Positions 30,641-39,722 of a DNA stretch of 64,000 bases are shown here, piece by piece. Numbering within the stretch: position 1 is the stretch's first letter; each line of letters begins with the position of its first letter. This DNA is from Melaminivora suipulveris. GTDB taxonomy: Bacteria; Pseudomonadota; Gammaproteobacteria; Burkholderiales; Burkholderiaceae_C. The stretch lies in the NCBI RefSeq assembly GCF_003008575.1, contig NZ_CP027667.1, forward strand, positions 3,434,001-3,498,000, written 5' to 3'. A program made the position numbers and the translations under genes. The notes under the pieces are model-generated. The model saw only the letters and a program-made list of their open reading frames with translations. It was not told the DNA's origin and made no database searches.

Positions 30641-32383
30641 ATGGCCGCCATGCTTGTTTCCGATCATTCACGCGCCGCCGGGTCTTTGGCGCCGGCCCTG
30701 CGGCTACCCGCCTGGCTGCGCCGCATCGATGCCTGGCTGGCGCGCCCCCTGAGCCCGCAGCAGATCGTGCTGCGCCTGTCGATCTACCTGCTCGTGGCGG
30801 CCAACGCGCCGCTGTGGCTGCAGCTGGCACGCATTGGCGGCGCCCCCAGTCTGTACATGCGCTCGGCGCTGGCGCTGGCGGTGCTGCTGGTGTGCGGCCT
30901 GGTGGCCATCCTGGCGTTCACCGCCTGGACGCGCGGCATGCGCCTGGTGTGGTGGCTGGTGGCGGCCGTGGCGGCGCTGGCGCAGTACTACATGCTCAGC
31001 TACAGCGTGGTCATGGACCCCGGCATGGCCGCCAACGTGCTGCAAACCGATGCGCGCGAGGTGGCCGACCTGCTGGGACCACGCCTGGTGCTGGCGGTGC
31101 TGGCGGTGCTGGCCCTGCCCACCTGGTGGCTGCTGCGCGTGCGCATCCCGGCCATGGGTGCGCTGCGCCAGCTGGGGCGCAATCTGGCGCTGCTGGCCCT
31201 GGCGCTGGGCATCGCCACGGCCACGGTGGCCCTGTCCTCGCGCGAGCTGGCGCCGCTCATGCGCAACCACCCGCAACTGCGCTACCTGATGAACCCGCTG
31301 GCCAGCCTGTACTCCACGGCGGTGGCGGCGGCGCGCCCGGCGTTCGCGCGCAGCCAGGCGCTGGTGCCGGTCAGCGGCGGCGCCGCGCTGGGCGCAAGCC
31401 ACGCGCCCGGTGCGCGGCCGCAGCTGTTCGTGCTGGTGGTGGGCGAGACGGCGCGCGCCGATCACTTTGCCCTGAACGGCTACGGGCGCGACACCACGCC
31501 GCTCCTGGCCGGGCAGCCGGGCGTTCTGTCGTGGCGCAACGTGCGCTCGTGCGGCACCAGCACGCTGGCCTCGCTGCCGTGCATGTTCTCGCCGCTGGGC
31601 AAGGAGAAATTCGAGTCGCGCGCCAGCGAGTACGAAAACCTGCTGGACGTGGTCCAGGCCACCGGCATGGCCGTGCTGTGGCTGGACAACCAGTCCGGCT
31701 GCAAGGGCGTGTGCGAGCGCGTGCCGCACGCCCAGGCTTCGGAGGGCCTGACGCCCGCGCAGCGCCAGCAGCTGTGCGACGCCAGCGGCGAGTGCCGCGA
31801 CGTGGCGCTGCTGGCCAGTCTGGACGAGCGCCTGGCGGCCCTTCCCGCAGCGCAGCGCGAGCAGGGCGTGCTGCTGGTGCTGCACCAGATGGGCAGCCAT
31901 GGCCCGGCCTACTACAAGCGCTCGGCACCGGAGGACAAGCGCTTCACCCCCGAATGCCGCACCGAGGTGCTGGCCGACTGCGCGCACGGCGAGCTGGTCA
32001 ACGCCTACGACAACACCATCGCCGCCACCGACGCTTTTCTGTCGCGCACCATCGACTGGCTGCGCGAGCGCGCCGGCGACTACGACACCGGCCTGCTGTA
32101 CGTGGGCGACCACGGCGAGTCGCTGGGCGAGTACGGCCTGTTCCTGCACGGCATGCCCTACGGCGTGGCTCCGGACGCGCAAAAGCACGTGCCGATGGTG
32201 GCCTGGCTGGGTGGCGCGCTGCAGCAGCGCCAGGGCCTGTCCGCCGATTGCCTGGCGCGCGGGCTGGACGCGCCTTTGACGCACGACAACCTCTACCACA
32301 CCATGCTGGGCGTGCTGGACGTGCGCTCGCCCAGCTACGTGCCGGCGCTGGACGCGCTGGCCGGCTGCCGGCGCGTGGCCTGA
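30641..32383 (+). CDS. eptA: Phosphoethanolamine-lipid A transferase (EptA type)
   Basis: A 580-residue inner-membrane enzyme that adds phosphoethanolamine from phosphatidylethanolamine to lipid A, lowering polymyxin binding. Five N-terminal helices (about 42-225) are followed by a periplasmic sulfatase-like domain. The metal ligand Glu269 lies in VVGETARADHF, the acceptor Thr306 in SCGTSTLASLPCMFS, and GDHGESLGEYG closes the site. ATG 30641 or 30650 could be used. It follows the PAP2 gene by 38 bp. Psd at 4.6 kb makes the donor lipid. Confidence 0.95.
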   Translation: MAAMLVSDHSRAAGSLAPALRLPAWLRRIDAWLARPLSPQQIVLRLSIYLLVAANAPLWLQLARIGGAPSLYMRSALALAVLLVCGLVAILAFTAWTRGMRLVWWLVAAVAALAQYYMLSYSVVMDPGMAANVLQTDAREVADLLGPRLVLAVLAVLALPTWWLLRVRIPAMGALRQLGRNLALLALALGIATATVALSSRELAPLMRNHPQLRYLMNPLASLYSTAVAAARPAFARSQALVPVSGGAALGASHAPGARPQLFVLVVGETARADHFALNGYGRDTTPLLAGQPGVLSWRNVRSCGTSTLASLPCMFSPLGKEKFESRASEYENLLDVVQATGMAVLWLDNQSGCKGVCERVPHAQASEGLTPAQRQQLCDASGECRDVALLASLDERLAALPAAQREQGVLLVLHQMGSHGPAYYKRSAPEDKRFTPECRTEVLADCAHGELVNAYDNTIAATDAFLSRTIDWLRERAGDYDTGLLYVGDHGESLGEYGLFLHGMPYGVAPDAQKHVPMVAWLGGALQQRQGLSADCLARGLDAPLTHDNLYHTMLGVLDVRSPSYVPALDALAGCRRVA

Positions 32384-32408
32384 TGGAGGCCTTCCACGCC
32401 TGTTTGGT

Positions 32409-32432
32409 GGCCGATTTCAAGCCAAATCGGCC
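32409..32432 (+). terminator. Hairpin after eptA
   Basis: GGCCGATTT and AAATCGGCC form a 9-bp stem with a 6-nt loop, 26 bp after the eptA stop. There is no T-tract, so termination is uncertain; it merges into repeat copy E. Confidence 0.4.
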
Positions 32433-32480
32433 CTCAATCGGCGTAGATCAATCGTGAGTAGCTATGCTTTGAATAGCAAT
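32431..32480 (+). repeat. Dispersed intergenic repeat, copy E
   Basis: It reads CCTCAATCGGCGTAGATCAA, then TCGTGAGTAG and CTATGCTTTGAATAGC. It lies between the convergent eptA and AhpD-like genes and reaches the last bases of the latter. Confidence 0.8.
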
Positions 32481-33079
32481 CACGCAGGCGACTTCTTCTC
32501 GCGCGGCACGCGGCCCATCAGGTAGAACTCGGCGTTGGGCAGCATGCTGGTGAAGCTGGCCATGCGGTTGGATAGGCCGAAGAACGCCGTGATGGCGGCG
32601 ATGTCCCAGATGTCCTCGTCGTCGAAGCCGTGCGCGTGCAGCGCGTCGAAGTCGGCGTCGTTGACCTCGTGCGAGCGCTGGTTGACCTTCGTCGCGAACT
32701 CCAGCATCGCGCGCTGGCGCGGGCTGATGTCGGCCTTGCGCCAGTTCACCGCCACCTGGTCGGCCACCAGCGGCTTTTTCTCGTAGATGCGCAGGAGCGC
32801 ACCGTGCGCCACCACGCAGTACAGGCAGCGGTTTTCGGCGCTGGTGGCCGTGACGATCATCTCCCGGTCGCCCTTGCTCAGGCCGCTCGCGCGCCCGCAG
32901 CCCTCGGGCTCCATCAGCGCGTCGTGGTAGGCGAAGAAGGCGCGCCACTCGGCCGGGCGGCGGGCGAAGGCGATGAACACGTTGGGGATGAAGCCGGCCT
33001 TTTCCTGCACGGCCAGGATGCGGTTGCGGATGTCTTCGGGCAGGTCATTCAGGTCGGGTGGGGCGAAGCGGTCGGTCAT
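32480..33079 (-). CDS. Peroxidase-related AhpD/CMD-family protein
   Basis: A 199-residue protein of the carboxymuconolactone decarboxylase/AhpD fold, of the type annotated as peroxidase-related. The redox motif is Cys85-Leu-Tyr-Cys88 with His92 (RCLYCVVAHG), the usual CxxC...H arrangement. It probably reduces hydroperoxides through a thiol relay in the cytoplasm, though the electron donor is unknown. AAGGAGA precedes the ATG by 5 nt. It is 9 bp downstream of the DTW gene, so probably cotranscribed. Confidence 0.9.
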   Translation of the reverse strand: MTDRFAPPDLNDLPEDIRNRILAVQEKAGFIPNVFIAFARRPAEWRAFFAYHDALMEPEGCGRASGLSKGDREMIVTATSAENRCLYCVVAHGALLRIYEKKPLVADQVAVNWRKADISPRQRAMLEFATKVNQRSHEVNDADFDALHAHGFDDEDIWDIAAITAFFGLSNRMASFTSMLPNAEFYLMGRVPREKKSPA

Positions 33080-33088
33080 GGGGTCTCC

Positions 33089-33751
33089 TTAGATCTCTCT
33101 GAGCATAGCGGCGGGCCAGCGCGGGGCCTGCAGCGTCATCAGGGCGTGCATGGCCTCGCCTAGCGCGTCGGCGGCGCCCGCGTTGGCGGGATCGAGCTGG
33201 CGCAGTGCACCTTCGATTGCCTCCAGCGTGCTGCGCTGCCGCGGCGCGTGCGCCTTGCGGATGGCATAGCGCGAGGGCGGCGCGCCGTGCAGAGCCAAGC
33301 GCGGCAGGGCTTGCAGGGCAGGGTGGGCGCGCAGCATCTGGCGGCTGTGGCGCCAGGTGCCATCGAGCACCACCAGGCGCAGCCGCGCGGGCTCGGCCAG
33401 CCACGCGGCGGGCAGTTCCGGCGGCTGGGGCAGGGGGTGCGATGGCTCGTGCGGTGTGGCCGGGTACAGCAGCAGCGCGCGGCGCGGGGCGGCCTGGTCG
33501 GCGTCGCTCCAGGGCTGCGTCAGCAGCTCGGGCGCGAAGGTCTCGCCCACCAGCAGGCGGCTGTGCGGCAGGCACAGGTGCGCCAGCCGCGCCGTGCCCT
33601 TGGCGTGGTGCTGCTCCAGCGGGTGCATGAGGATCAGCACCTGCACGGCGCTGTGCGCGCACCGCGCCGCGGCGCAGATGCACGCGCTGGCCGGACGCAG
33701 GCAGAGCGCGCAGCGCGGGCGGCGGGCGGGCGGATCGGCCGGGAGCAGCAC
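33089..33751 (-). CDS. tRNA-uridine aminocarboxypropyltransferase (DTW domain)
   Basis: A 220-residue DTW-domain protein. The motif D-G-T-W is in LVVLDGTWRHSRQM, and the zinc-type Cys cluster CALCLRPASACIC is near the N-terminus. Characterised members transfer the aminocarboxypropyl group of S-adenosylmethionine to tRNA uridine (acp3U). The start would be GTG at 33751 with no clear ribosome site and directly adjoins repeat copy F, so the true 5' end is uncertain. Confidence 0.9.
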   Translation of the reverse strand: MLLPADPPARRPRCALCLRPASACICAAARCAHSAVQVLILMHPLEQHHAKGTARLAHLCLPHSRLLVGETFAPELLTQPWSDADQAAPRRALLLYPATPHEPSHPLPQPPELPAAWLAEPARLRLVVLDGTWRHSRQMLRAHPALQALPRLALHGAPPSRYAIRKAHAPRQRSTLEAIEGALRQLDPANAGAADALGEAMHALMTLQAPRWPAAMLREI

Positions 33752-33802
33752 GCGCTATCGAAAGCGTAGCTATCTACGCTTTATCCTCAGCGGCTGAGGG
33801 CG
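33752..33802 (-). repeat. Dispersed intergenic repeat, copy F
   Basis: On the minus strand it reads CCTCAGCCGCTGAGGATAAA, then GCGTAGATAG and CTACGCTTTCGATAGCG. It sits between the catalase stop and the DTW start and borders the DTW start codon. Confidence 0.75.
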
Positions 33803-33833
33803 CTTTTGGCCCTTGATGCGGTTTGCAGAACCG

Positions 33834-35285
33834 TCACAGCGCACCGGCGCGCTGCGCCTCGATGGCCGCCTTGACGCCCGCGCCGTAGGCCGGATCGGCC
33901 TGCGTGCAGTGCGCGATGTGCCGCTCCACGATGGGCTGCGACACGCCGGCGATGGCGCGCGCGGTGTTCTCGCACAGCAGGCGGCGCTTTTCCGGCGTCA
34001 TCAGGCGAAAGAGGTCTCCGGGCTGGGTGAAATAGTCGTCGTCGTCCTCGCGGTAATCCCAGCGCGCGGCGTCGCCGTAGAGTTTTTCGACGGGTTCGGC
34101 GTACTCGGGCTGCTCTTGCCAGACGCCCTTGGTATTGGGCTCATAGGCGATGGTGCGGCCGAAGTTGCCGTCCACGCGCATGGCGCCGTCGCGGTGGTAG
34201 GAGTGCACCGGGCAGCGCGGCGCGTTCACCGGGATCTGGTGGTGGTTCACGCCCAGGCGGTAGCGCGCCGCGTCGGCGTACGAGAACAGGCGCGACTGCA
34301 GCATGCGGTCGGGCGAGGGGCCGATGCCGGGCACCAGGTTGCTCGGTGCGAACGAGGCTTGTTCGACTTCGGCGTGGTAGTTGTCGGGGTTGCGGTTGAG
34401 CTCCATCACGCCGACTTCGATCAGCGGGTAGTCCTTCTTGCTCCAGACCTTGGTCAGATCGAACGGGTGGAAGCGGTAGGTGCGCGCCTGCTCCTCGGTC
34501 ATGATCTGCACGCACAGCGTCCAGCGCGGGAATTCGCCGCGCTCGATGGCCTCCAGCAGGTCGCGCTGGCTGCTCTCGCGGTCGACCCCGGCGATGGCGG
34601 CGGCCTCGGTGTCCGACAGGTTCTCGATGCCCTGCTGGCTGACCCAGTGGAACTTCACCCAGTGGCGCTCACCGGCCTGGTTGATCAGACTGTAGGTGTG
34701 CGAGCCGAAGCCGTGCATGTGGCGATAGCCGCGCGGGATACCGCGGTCGCTCATGACGATGGTGACCTGGTGCAGCGCCTCGGGCAGGCCGGTCCAGAAG
34801 TCCCAGTTGCTCTCAGGCGAGCGCAGGTTGGTGTAGGGGTCGCGCTTGACGGCCTTGTTCAGGTCGGGAAATTTGAGCGGATCGCGGAAGAAGAACACCG
34901 GCGTGTTGTTGCCCACCAGGTCCCAGTTGCCCTCCTCGGTGTACATCTTCACGGCGAAGCCGCGGATGTCGCGCTCGGCGTCGGCCGCGCCGCGTTCGCC
35001 GGCCACAGTGGAAAAGCGCGCGAACAGCTCGGTCTTTTTGCCGACCTCAGAGAACACCCTGGCGCGGGTGTAGCGCGTGATGTCGCCGGTGACGGTGAAG
35101 CTGCCGTAGGCGCCCGAGCCCTTGGCGTGCATGCGTCGCTCGGGGATGACTTCACGGTGGAAGTGCGCGAGTTTTTCCAGGTGCCACAGATCCTGCAGCA
35201 GCATGGGTCCGCGCGGGCCGGCGGTCAGCGAATCCTGGTTGTTGGCGACGGGCGCGCCGGCGGCGGTGGTCAGGCGGTGGCTCAT
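33834..35285 (-). CDS. katA: Catalase (monofunctional haem type, small subunit)
   Basis: A 483-residue haem catalase that converts hydrogen peroxide to water and oxygen. The catalytic His53 is in [17 protein letters not shown]/haem-site blocks include [19 protein letters not shown], and the proximal Tyr lies in [14 protein letters not shown]. Length fits the clade 3 group. The start at 35285 has GAGGGG upstream. It is 50 bp downstream of a PAS-LuxR gene in the same direction and may be cotranscribed. The AhpD-like protein nearby would also deal with peroxides. Confidence 0.96.
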   Translation of the reverse strand: MSHRLTTAAGAPVANNQDSLTAGPRGPMLLQDLWHLEKLAHFHREVIPERRMHAKGSGAYGSFTVTGDITRYTRARVFSEVGKKTELFARFSTVAGERGAADAERDIRGFAVKMYTEEGNWDLVGNNTPVFFFRDPLKFPDLNKAVKRDPYTNLRSPESNWDFWTGLPEALHQVTIVMSDRGIPRGYRHMHGFGSHTYSLINQAGERHWVKFHWVSQQGIENLSDTEAAAIAGVDRESSQRDLLEAIERGEFPRWTLCVQIMTEEQARTYRFHPFDLTKVWSKKDYPLIEVGVMELNRNPDNYHAEVEQASFAPSNLVPGIGPSPDRMLQSRLFSYADAARYRLGVNHHQIPVNAPRCPVHSYHRDGAMRVDGNFGRTIAYEPNTKGVWQEQPEYAEPVEKLYGDAARWDYREDDDDYFTQPGDLFRLMTPEKRRLLCENTARAIAGVSQPIVERHIAHCTQADPAYGAGVKAAIEAQRAGAL

Positions 35286-35335
35286 GGGAAATCCCCTCTC
35301 TTGGTGGGTGGTGATGCGACCATAGCCGCTGCGCT

Positions 35336-35881
35336 TCAGCCGGCCAGCAGCTTTTGCACCAGGTCGGCGGCGGTGGAGGCGCCATACTTGCGCATCAGCC
35401 GCGCGCGGTAGATCTCCACCGTGCGGTGGCTGATCTCCAGCGCACGGCCGATTTCCTTGCTGGTCATGCCGTCCAGCAGCCGCGCGGCGACTTCGCGCTC
35501 GCGCGCGGTGAGCTCGGCGCGCATCGGGCGCTCGGCGCTCAGGTCCTCGAAGGCCCAGATGCCCGAGGCGTGCGGCTGCTCGCGGTTGAGGGCGCGGCCC
35601 GAGACGTGGCACCAGAAGATCTCGCCGCTGGCGCGCTTCATCAGCCGACTGTCGGCGTAATGGCCGCGGGTGTTGAGAATGGGCTCCATGCGCCGGCCCA
35701 GGCGTTCGTACTCGTCGGCGGAGGGATACAGGATGCGAAACGACTGGCCGATCAAGAGCTCGCGCGAGGCGCCGAACATCTCGCAGACCTGGTGGTTGCA
35801 GTCCACCATGGTGCGGTTGCGCGAGATGACCAGGCCCACCGGGGCCATTTCGAAAGCCAGGCGATAGTCGGCAATGTCCAT
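35336..35881 (-). CDS. PAS-domain LuxR-family transcriptional regulator
   Basis: A 181-residue regulator with one PAS domain (about 5-115, [20 protein letters not shown]) and a C-terminal LuxR/GerE helix-turn-helix ([20 protein letters not shown] to about 178). It is divergent from scoAB and upstream of catalase. A perfect 7-bp inverted repeat lies in the shared upstream region. It may regulate scoAB, katA, or both; the signal for the PAS domain is unknown. Confidence 0.92.
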   Translation of the reverse strand: MDIADYRLAFEMAPVGLVISRNRTMVDCNHQVCEMFGASRELLIGQSFRILYPSADEYERLGRRMEPILNTRGHYADSRLMKRASGEIFWCHVSGRALNREQPHASGIWAFEDLSAERPMRAELTAREREVAARLLDGMTSKEIGRALEISHRTVEIYRARLMRKYGASTAADLVQKLLAG

Positions 35882-35896
35882 GGAATAACTTAGGCA

Positions 35897-35922
35897 ATAC
35901 TACTTATTGAGATACGTAGTAT
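35897..35922. promoter_or_regulatory. Inverted repeat between PAS-LuxR gene and scoA
   Basis: ATACTAC and GTAGTAT are perfect arms separated by 12 bp, 15 bp from the regulator start and 55 bp from scoA. It is a candidate operator for the PAS-LuxR protein; the AT-rich segment also would hold promoter elements. Confidence 0.5.
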
Positions 35923-35977
35923 CGTAGCGCATCACACCCACCGTTCCACAGCAGGACACAGCAAAAGGAGACAGCCA

Positions 35978-36679
35978 GTGAAAAAACTCTACCCCTCCGC
36001 GGCCAAGGCGCTTGAAGGCGTCGTGAAAGATGGCCAGATGCTCGCCGTCGGCGGCTTCGGCCTGTGCGGCATTCCCGAGGCGCTGATCGAAGCGCTCAAG
36101 GACAGCGGCGTGAAGAATCTCACGGTGGTGTCCAACAACGCCGGCGTCGATGGCTTCGGCCTGGGCAAGCTGCTCCAGACGCGCCAGATCAAGAAAATGA
36201 TCAGCTCCTACGTGGGCGAGAACAAGGAGTTCGAGCGCCAGTTCCTCGCCGGCGAGCTGGAGCTGGAGTTCACCCCGCAAGGCACGCTGGCCGAGAAGCT
36301 GCGCGCCGGCGGCGCCGGCATCCCGGCCTTCTTCACCAAGACCGGCGTGGGCACCATGGTCGCCGAGGGCAAGGAAACGCGCGAGTTCGACGGCCAGACC
36401 TACGTCATGGAGCGCTCGCTGGTGCCCGACGTGTCGCTGGTCAAGGCGCACCGCGCCGACAAGAGCGGCAACCTGCAATTTCGCCTGACGGCGCGCAACT
36501 TCAACCCGGCCGCGGCCACCGCCGGCAAGGTCTGCATCGTCGAGGTCGAGGAGATCGTCGAGACCGGCCAGATCGCGCCCGACGACGTGCACCTGCCCGG
36601 CATCTACGTGCACCGCATCGTGCACAACCCGAATCCCGAAAAGCGCATCGAAAAGCGCACCTTGAGCGAAGCCAAATAA
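35978..36679 (+). CDS. scoA: 3-oxoacid CoA-transferase subunit A
   Basis: A 233-residue alpha subunit of succinyl-CoA:3-ketoacid CoA-transferase, which activates acetoacetate for catabolism. Markers are [17 protein letters not shown] and the glycine-rich [14 protein letters not shown]. The start is GTG at 35978, with AAAGGAGA 8 nt upstream. scoB follows after 10 bp. The order with a divergent regulator suggests control by ketone-body or fatty-acid supply; BktB at 8 kb acts on related intermediates. Confidence 0.96.
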   Translation: MKKLYPSAAKALEGVVKDGQMLAVGGFGLCGIPEALIEALKDSGVKNLTVVSNNAGVDGFGLGKLLQTRQIKKMISSYVGENKEFERQFLAGELELEFTPQGTLAEKLRAGGAGIPAFFTKTGVGTMVAEGKETREFDGQTYVMERSLVPDVSLVKAHRADKSGNLQFRLTARNFNPAAATAGKVCIVEVEEIVETGQIAPDDVHLPGIYVHRIVHNPNPEKRIEKRTLSEAK

Positions 36680-36689
36680 GGAGACCGAC

Positions 36690-37328
<639 letters not shown>

Positions 37329-37363
37329 GCATCTGAAGCCGCGCGCAGCCGCCGCGGCACAGC

Positions 37364-37391
37364 AGCCGGGCCGCGCGCCCGGCTTTTTTTT
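37364..37391 (+). terminator. Terminator of scoAB
   Basis: AGCCGGGC, loop CGCGC and GCCCGGCT are followed by a run of T (37384-37391). It is 35 bp after the scoB stop. Confidence 0.95.
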
Positions 37392-37463
37392 GCGCGCCTG
37401 CCAGTGCCGTATCGGAGCAGCTTCGTATAGTCGGCTTGACCTCCTCGAATCCACTGCCCCTGC

Positions 37464-38816
37464 ATGTCCGACCCCCGAGCGCTACCCCCTGCCTCTGTCC
37501 CGCCAGGGCAGGATGCCGACCAAGGCCACTACCTGCGCGCCGTGGCCGACATGGCCAGCCGCTGCTGCGTGACCACCCGCCAGGCGCTGTACAACGAGCA
37601 GGGCATCAAGCTGCTGGACCAGGGCGTGCGCGTGGACAGCGGCCTGTACGACCGGCTGGTGCGCCACAAGCTGCGCGGCCACCTCGACGAGCAGCTGGCG
37701 GTGGAGGACATGGTCGACGTGCAGGCGGTGGCGCAGGAGGCCGCCGCGCAGTGCGAGAGCGATGCGCTGATCCGGATGCTGGTGGGCGCGCGGCCGGACA
37801 TCGGCGCCGCGCAACTGCTGGCGCTGGTGCGCGGCATGACGCTGCCGCAGCCCCTGGCCTTCAAGCTCACCGTCATGCGCGAGCAGCGCGCCGAGCTGTA
37901 TCGCCATAGCGTGCGCATGATGCTGGCCAGCATCTTCCTGGGCCTGGCCAGCGGCATGGGCGCGCGCGAGTGCGTGCACCTGGCCGCCGCGGCGCTGCTG
38001 CACGACATCGGCGTGCTGCACATGAGCCCGGCCTGGAGCGACCCGGACCGGCGCCTGAACGTCGCCGAGCGGCGCGAACTGATGGCCCACCCGGTCACCG
38101 CCGCGCTGCTGATCCGGGCGCAGCAAATTTACCCGGCGAGCGTCGCCCAGGCCGTGCTGGAGCACCACGAGTGCCTGGACGGCAGCGGCTACCCGCGCGG
38201 GCTGAGCGGCGAACAGATCTCGCCCATGGGCCAGGTGCTGATGCTGGCCGAGGTGGCGGCGGCGTTCTTCGAGAAATACGCCAGCGATGGCGCGGCGCAG
38301 CGCCTGTCGCTGATGCTGCGCATGAATCACCGCAAGTTCGCCGCCCCCCTGGCGGCCTGCCTGTTGCCGGCGCTGGACGCGCAGGCGGCGCAGGCGCCGC
38401 TGCAGGTCACGCCCGGCCAGGTGCAGGCGCAGATCGAACTGCTGTCGCAAGCCTTTGCCGATTGGGACGCGCGTTGCATGGCGCTGCCGCCATCGGCCTT
38501 CGCGCAGGATGGCGGACGCTGCTGCGTCTTCGTCACGCAGCGCCTGATGATTTTGCAAAAGGCCTTGTTCGAGGCCGGCTCGCACCCCCAGCAGCAGGCC
38601 GAAGCGCTGGCCTATCTGCAGGATGACGCGCAAAGCCTGGCCGAGCTGGCGCTGCTTGGGCGCGAGGCGCTGTGGCAGTTGCGCAGCGTCGCCGATGCCG
38701 TGAACGGCCGCTGGCCGAAGCTGCAGGGCAGCGACGATGCCTGCGACCGGGCCGTTCTCGACTGGGTGCAGGCGCTGCTCGCGCAGATGCAGGAGATGGC
38801 CATCGCCGCGCCCTGA
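37464..38816 (+). CDS. HD-GYP domain protein (predicted c-di-GMP phosphodiesterase)
   Basis: A 450-residue cytoplasmic protein. An N-terminal segment (about 20-80) resembles the domain preceding many HD-GYP modules. The HD pair is at His180-Asp181 (ALLHDIGVLHMS), and HHECLDGSGYPRGL at 234-247 is the full HD-GYP signature (HHExxDGxGYP). It would degrade cyclic di-GMP and so affect motility, biofilm or surface structures. It stands alone between scoAB and the mutasome. A link with the curli-like locus at 44-51 kb is possible but not shown. Confidence 0.93.
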   Translation: MSDPRALPPASVPPGQDADQGHYLRAVADMASRCCVTTRQALYNEQGIKLLDQGVRVDSGLYDRLVRHKLRGHLDEQLAVEDMVDVQAVAQEAAAQCESDALIRMLVGARPDIGAAQLLALVRGMTLPQPLAFKLTVMREQRAELYRHSVRMMLASIFLGLASGMGARECVHLAAAALLHDIGVLHMSPAWSDPDRRLNVAERRELMAHPVTAALLIRAQQIYPASVAQAVLEHHECLDGSGYPRGLSGEQISPMGQVLMLAEVAAAFFEKYASDGAAQRLSLMLRMNHRKFAAPLAACLLPALDAQAAQAPLQVTPGQVQAQIELLSQAFADWDARCMALPPSAFAQDGGRCCVFVTQRLMILQKALFEAGSHPQQQAEALAYLQDDAQSLAELALLGREALWQLRSVADAVNGRWPKLQGSDDACDRAVLDWVQALLAQMQEMAIAAP

Positions 38817-38883
38817 GCGTGTGGCGACCGCGCATCACCTGGGCGCGTGAGCGCGGTCGAACTGCGGTGCCGGGCGGTTTTGA

Positions 38884-38903
38884 TACTGTATATTTAACCA
38901 GTA
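38884..38903. promoter_or_regulatory. LexA box (SOS operator)
   Basis: TACTGTATATTTAACCAGTA contains CTG (38886-38888), ten bases and CAG (38899-38901), fitting the classical CTG-N10-CAG SOS box, 12 bp before the imuA ATG. It should place the mutasome under DNA-damage control. Confidence 0.9.
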
Positions 38904-38915
38904 TCGAGGCCGCCC

Positions 38916-39722
38916 ATGACCGCAACCGCCCCTGCTCAACCCGCATCCGCACTGAACCTGCCCGGCCTGTGGCGTGGCCAGGACTGGCTGGGTGCGCCGC
39001 AGCCGGCGGTGAGCAGCGGCCACGCTGCGCTCGATGCCGAGCTGCCTGGCAGCGGCTGGCCGCTGGGCGCGTTGTGCGAGGTGCTGCTGGCGCCGCAGGC
39101 GCGCAGCGAGTGGGCGCTGGTGCTGCCCGCGCTGGCCGCGCGGCTGCAGGGCACGGGCGGACAGGCCGTGCTGGTGGCGCCGCCCCTGGAGCCGTTCGCC
39201 CCCGCCTTGCAGGCGGCCAGCGTGCCGGCGCAGCGCCTGTGCAGCGTGTCACCAGGGTTTGGTCCGGCTGACGGCGCCGCCGCAGCCTGGGCCTGCGAGC
39301 AGGCGCTGCGCTGCCGCGACGTGCGCGCCGTGCTGGCCTGGCTGCCGCTGGCCAGCACGGCCGTGCTGCGCCGGCTGCAGCTGGCCGCCGCCCAGCAACG
39401 GCAGCTGCTGTGGGTGTTCCGCCCGGCGCAGTCCCATCCGGCAGCTTCGCCCGCGCCGCTGCGCCTGCAACTGGAGAGCGCTCGCCGCGCGCTGCTGGTG
39501 CACGTGCTCAAGCGCCGGGGCCCGCCGCTGGAGCAGCCGGTGGCCTTGCCCGTCTGCAGCCCAGCCCTGGCGCAGGTGCTGACCGCGCAGGCGGCGCGGC
39601 GCCGGCAGATGCAGCAGCAGGCCGGCGCCCAGCGCCGGCCCTCGCCAGACACCCAGAGCGCAGCGCCCGGCGCGCCGCTCGTTCCCCATGCGCTGGCTGG
39701 CGTGGCTGCCGCCGCCGATTGA
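38916..39722 (+). CDS. imuA: ImuA, mutasome RecA-like protein
   Basis: A 268-residue protein of the SulA/RecA-like ImuA family, part of the imuA-imuB-dnaE2 damage-inducible mutagenesis cassette. The block ALDAELPGSGWPLGALCEVL corresponds to the start of the RecA-like fold, but a usable Walker A is not seen, as in other ImuA. The C-terminal 60 residues are Gln/Ala/Pro-rich. The gene overlaps imuB by 35 bp. A LexA box lies just upstream. Confidence 0.92.
   Translation: MTATAPAQPASALNLPGLWRGQDWLGAPQPAVSSGHAALDAELPGSGWPLGALCEVLLAPQARSEWALVLPALAARLQGTGGQAVLVAPPLEPFAPALQAASVPAQRLCSVSPGFGPADGAAAAWACEQALRCRDVRAVLAWLPLASTAVLRRLQLAAAQQRQLLWVFRPAQSHPAASPAPLRLQLESARRALLVHVLKRRGPPLEQPVALPVCSPALAQVLTAQAARRRQMQQQAGAQRRPSPDTQSAAPGAPLVPHALAGVAAAAD

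Noticed and set aside
30641..32383. Sulfatase or LPS core transferase (EptB/EptC) for this gene
   Set aside because: The size, five N-terminal helices, SCGTSTLASLPCMFS acceptor block and PmrAB-like neighbours best fit EptA; other Ept types cannot be fully excluded.
33834..35897. A 687-codon catalase fusion with the PAS-LuxR region
   Set aside because: The N-terminal 204 residues of that frame are the shadow of the PAS-LuxR gene; the catalase starts at 35285 with its own ribosome site.
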